Shown one piece after another: positions 13,569-15,425 of a stretch of 15,425 bases of DNA (positions are counted from its first letter, which is position 1; the number at the start of each line of letters is the position of its first letter). Origin of the DNA: Lysobacterales bacterium. Its GTDB lineage: Bacteria > Pseudomonadota > Gammaproteobacteria > Xanthomonadales > Rhodanobacteraceae. The stretch spans positions 1 through 15,425 of the forward strand of contig JAAFHE010000015.1 in assembly GCA_013298265.1 (NCBI GenBank). The letters are read 5' to 3'. The position numbers and the translations under genes are program-made. The notes beneath the pieces were generated by a model that worked only from the letters and a program-made list of their open reading frames with translations, was not told where the DNA came from and did not search any database.

Positions 13569-14882
13569 ATGCCGTCGCGTTCGCTGCTGTTCCTCGCCCT
13601 TTCCACTTTCGCGCTCGCATCCCAGGCCGATGCGCCGGCTACCCCGGAAACGCCGGAGGCCGCCGCTGCCAAGGCCGGCGTGAGCATCGAGGACGTGCGC
13701 ACCTTCACCGCCGTCTACAACCTTGTGAAGCAGGCGTATGTCGAGGACGTCGGCGACAAGCGGCTCATGGAAGCGGCGATCAAGGGCCTGCTCTCGGGTC
13801 TGGATCCGCACAGCGAATATCTCGATTCACGCCAGCTCACCGATCTGACCGAGGGTACGAGCGGCGCCTACGACGGCCTCGGCCTGGAAGTGCTCACGAT
13901 CGACGGCGTGCTGCGCGTGATCGCGCCGATCGACGATACGCCGGCCGAGCGCGGCGGCATCAAGTCGGGCGACATCATCACGCGCATCGACGCCAAGCCG
14001 GTATCCTCGGAGAACGTCAACGAATCGGTGGAACTGCTGCGCGGCAATCCTGGCAGTAGCGTGGTGCTGACCGTGCTGCACGAAGGCGAGTCAGTGCCGG
14101 TCGACATCACCCTCAAGCGCGAGAAGATCAAAGTCGCCAGCGTGCGGGCACGCTGGCTGGAACCGGGCTACGCCTACGTGCGCGTGAGCCAGTTCCAGGA
14201 GGAAACCGGTGCCGAGCTCAAGCGCAAGTTCGCCAAGCTCAGGGGCAAGGACCTGCCGATCCGCGGCGTCGTGCTTGACCTGCGCAGCAATCCGGGCGGC
14301 CTGCTCACCGCGGCGGTCGAGGTCAGTGATGTCTTCCTCGATAGCGGTGTCATCGTGTCTACTCGCGGACGTCTCGACGATATCGATCTGAGCTTCAGCG
14401 CCACTGCCGGCGATCTCGCCGCGGCGGCGCCGCTCGTGATCCTCGTCGACCGCGGCACGGCCTCGGCGGCCGAGATCGTCGCCGGCGCACTCAAGGACAA
14501 TCATCGCGGCCTGATCCTGGGCCAGAAGACCTTCGGCAAGGGCTCGGTGCAGACCGTGCTGCCGCTCGAAGACGGCCATGCGGTCAAGCTGACTACGGCG
14601 CGCTATTACACGCCCAGTGGTGTCTCCATCCAGGCCACCGGCATCGTGCCGGACATCGAGCTGCGTGATCTCAAGCTCGCCGTGCGCGATGCGCCGCCGT
14701 CGTTGATCACGAGCGAGCGCGACCTGCCCAACCACCTCAAGGGCGAGGAAGAAAAGCCGGAAGCGGCTGCGGCGAACACCGAAGCGCCGCCGCTCGACGA
14801 CTACGCGCTCAACGAAGCCATGCATGTGCTCAAGGCCATGGCGCTGCGCAAGCCCGCGACTGGCGCGCCGGCCAAGGGCTGA
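13569..14882 (+). CDS. ctpA: S41A C-terminal processing peptidase
   Basis: The protein has 437 residues from the ATG at 13569, with GGAG 8 bases upstream. The frame is open to 13293, overlapping envC, but the ATG opens a signal peptide (MPSRSLLFLALSTFALASQA). An N-terminal helical part (VKQAYVED, GLLSGLDPHSEYLD) leads to a PDZ domain at about residues 95-185 (LGLEVL, ERGGIKSGDIITRID). The S41 catalytic domain carries Ser299 in TASAAEI and Lys324 in FGKGSVQ, the Ser-Lys pair of the family with its normal 25-residue spacing, and Gln328. CtpA enzymes cut proteins near the C-terminus in the periplasm, including murein hydrolases in species studied. A location after envC suits a role in cell wall turnover, which is inference. 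The C-terminal tail is Ala/Glu-rich. Confidence 0.95.
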   Translation: MPSRSLLFLALSTFALASQADAPATPETPEAAAAKAGVSIEDVRTFTAVYNLVKQAYVEDVGDKRLMEAAIKGLLSGLDPHSEYLDSRQLTDLTEGTSGAYDGLGLEVLTIDGVLRVIAPIDDTPAERGGIKSGDIITRIDAKPVSSENVNESVELLRGNPGSSVVLTVLHEGESVPVDITLKREKIKVASVRARWLEPGYAYVRVSQFQEETGAELKRKFAKLRGKDLPIRGVVLDLRSNPGGLLTAAVEVSDVFLDSGVIVSTRGRLDDIDLSFSATAGDLAAAAPLVILVDRGTASAAEIVAGALKDNHRGLILGQKTFGKGSVQTVLPLEDGHAVKLTTARYYTPSGVSIQATGIVPDIELRDLKLAVRDAPPSLITSERDLPNHLKGEEEKPEAAAANTEAPPLDDYALNEAMHVLKAMALRKPATGAPAKG

Positions 14883-14911
14883 GTCGCCGGATCTCAGGTC
14901 TGGCGGCTTGC

Positions 14912-15425
14912 CTACTGGCGCAGGCGCCGGGCGATCGCCGGGCGCGAGATCAGCGCCATCGCGGCGCCGACAAGGAAGCCGGCGATGTGTGTCCACCAGA
15001 CCACGGCGCCGAAGGTCGGGCCGACGTAGGTGAACAGCAATTGCAGCAATACCCAGAAGCCGATCAGCACCGGCGCGGGTACCTTCACGAACTCGAGGAA
15101 CAGGCCGAGCGGCAGCACCAGGCCCAGGCGCGAGCGCGGAAACAGCGCGAGGTAGGCGCCGACCACGGCCGACACGGCGCCGCTGGAGCCGACGATGGGT
15201 GTAACCGCGCTGGACAGCGTGAGGGCGCCGACGAGATTCGCGATCGCGCCGCCCAGCAGGTACAGCGTCAGGAACCTGCGTGAACCGAGCAGGCGTTCCG
15301 CCGCAAGGCCGAAGATCATGAGGAACAGCAGATTGCCGGTCAGGTGCAGCCAGTTTGCGTGCACGAACAGCGCGCTGAACAGGCGCAGGCCGCGCAGCTC
15401 GATCAGTTGGCGGATCAGCGGCGCG
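14912..15425 (-). CDS. Rhomboid family intramembrane serine protease (partial, 5' end off the right edge)
   Basis: The minus-strand frame is open from the TAG at 14912 to the window edge, giving 171 codons; the start is not in the window. The GTG at 15364 falls inside conserved sequence (FVHANWLHLTGNLLFL) and is not the start. The rhomboid features are present: HLTGN, which supplies the conserved His and Asn of a membrane helix; GSSG with the nucleophilic Ser codon at 15182-15184; and THIAGFLVG with the catalytic His codon at 14987-14989. Several hydrophobic helices alternate with short loops, fitting the six-helix core. Rhomboids cleave transmembrane helices inside the inner membrane. It converges on ctpA with a 29-base gap, in which I see no strong terminator. 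Confidence 0.92.
   Translation of the reverse strand, partial: APLIRQLIELRGLRLFSALFVHANWLHLTGNLLFLMIFGLAAERLLGSRRFLTLYLLGGAIANLVGALTLSSAVTPIVGSSGAVSAVVGAYLALFPRSRLGLVLPLGLFLEFVKVPAPVLIGFWVLLQLLFTYVGPTFGAVVWWTHIAGFLVGAAMALISRPAIARRLRQ

Overview
The window is high-GC chromosomal DNA with strong G/C preference at third codon positions. Gene content and order suggest a gammaproteobacterium of the Xanthomonadales (Lysobacterales): gpmI-envC-ctpA in a row, a YcgL protein of 83 residues, a signal-peptide-bearing Tricorn-like S41 peptidase, an M28 lipoprotein, and intergenic space filled with small hairpin repeats. The taxon is inferred from this overall style; there is no rRNA or marker gene to prove it. 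I see no insertion sequence, phage gene, CRISPR array, tRNA or rRNA.

Layout. Positions 1-10384 are read on the minus strand. From upstream to downstream they hold: a secreted beta-helix-like protein of seven VNG repeats (9728-10384); an M28 zinc aminopeptidase-type lipoprotein (7874-9565); a membrane-anchored TPR protein (6867-7628); a 1084-residue Tricorn-like S41 protease (3438-6692); a 571-base non-coding interval with four 59-bp tandem repeats, GC-rich hairpins and an in-frame coding-like leader; ycgL (2615-2866); and a polytopic membrane protein with a very long ankyrin tail that runs off the left edge (1-2427). From 10594 the plus strand carries gpmI, an EnvC-type murein hydrolase activator and the C-terminal processing peptidase CtpA. 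These are followed convergently by a rhomboid protease gene that runs off the right edge.

Functional theme. Apart from gpmI (glycolysis), ycgL and the ankyrin protein, most products are predicted to act in the envelope. They include four proteases or peptidases (Tricorn-like S41, M28, CtpA, rhomboid) and a hydrolase activator for cell division. Tricorn-like and M28 proteins could act in sequence on peptides in the periplasm, but this rests only on proximity.

The most interesting non-genic signal is the 59-bp repeat array at 3034-3269. Each unit folds into a two-part hairpin. The outer stem changes sequence between units while staying paired, and the imperfect pairs are G-U wobbles only if the minus strand is the RNA. 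This points to a structured RNA, or a hairpin element, whose relevant strand is the one transcribed with the neighbouring genes.
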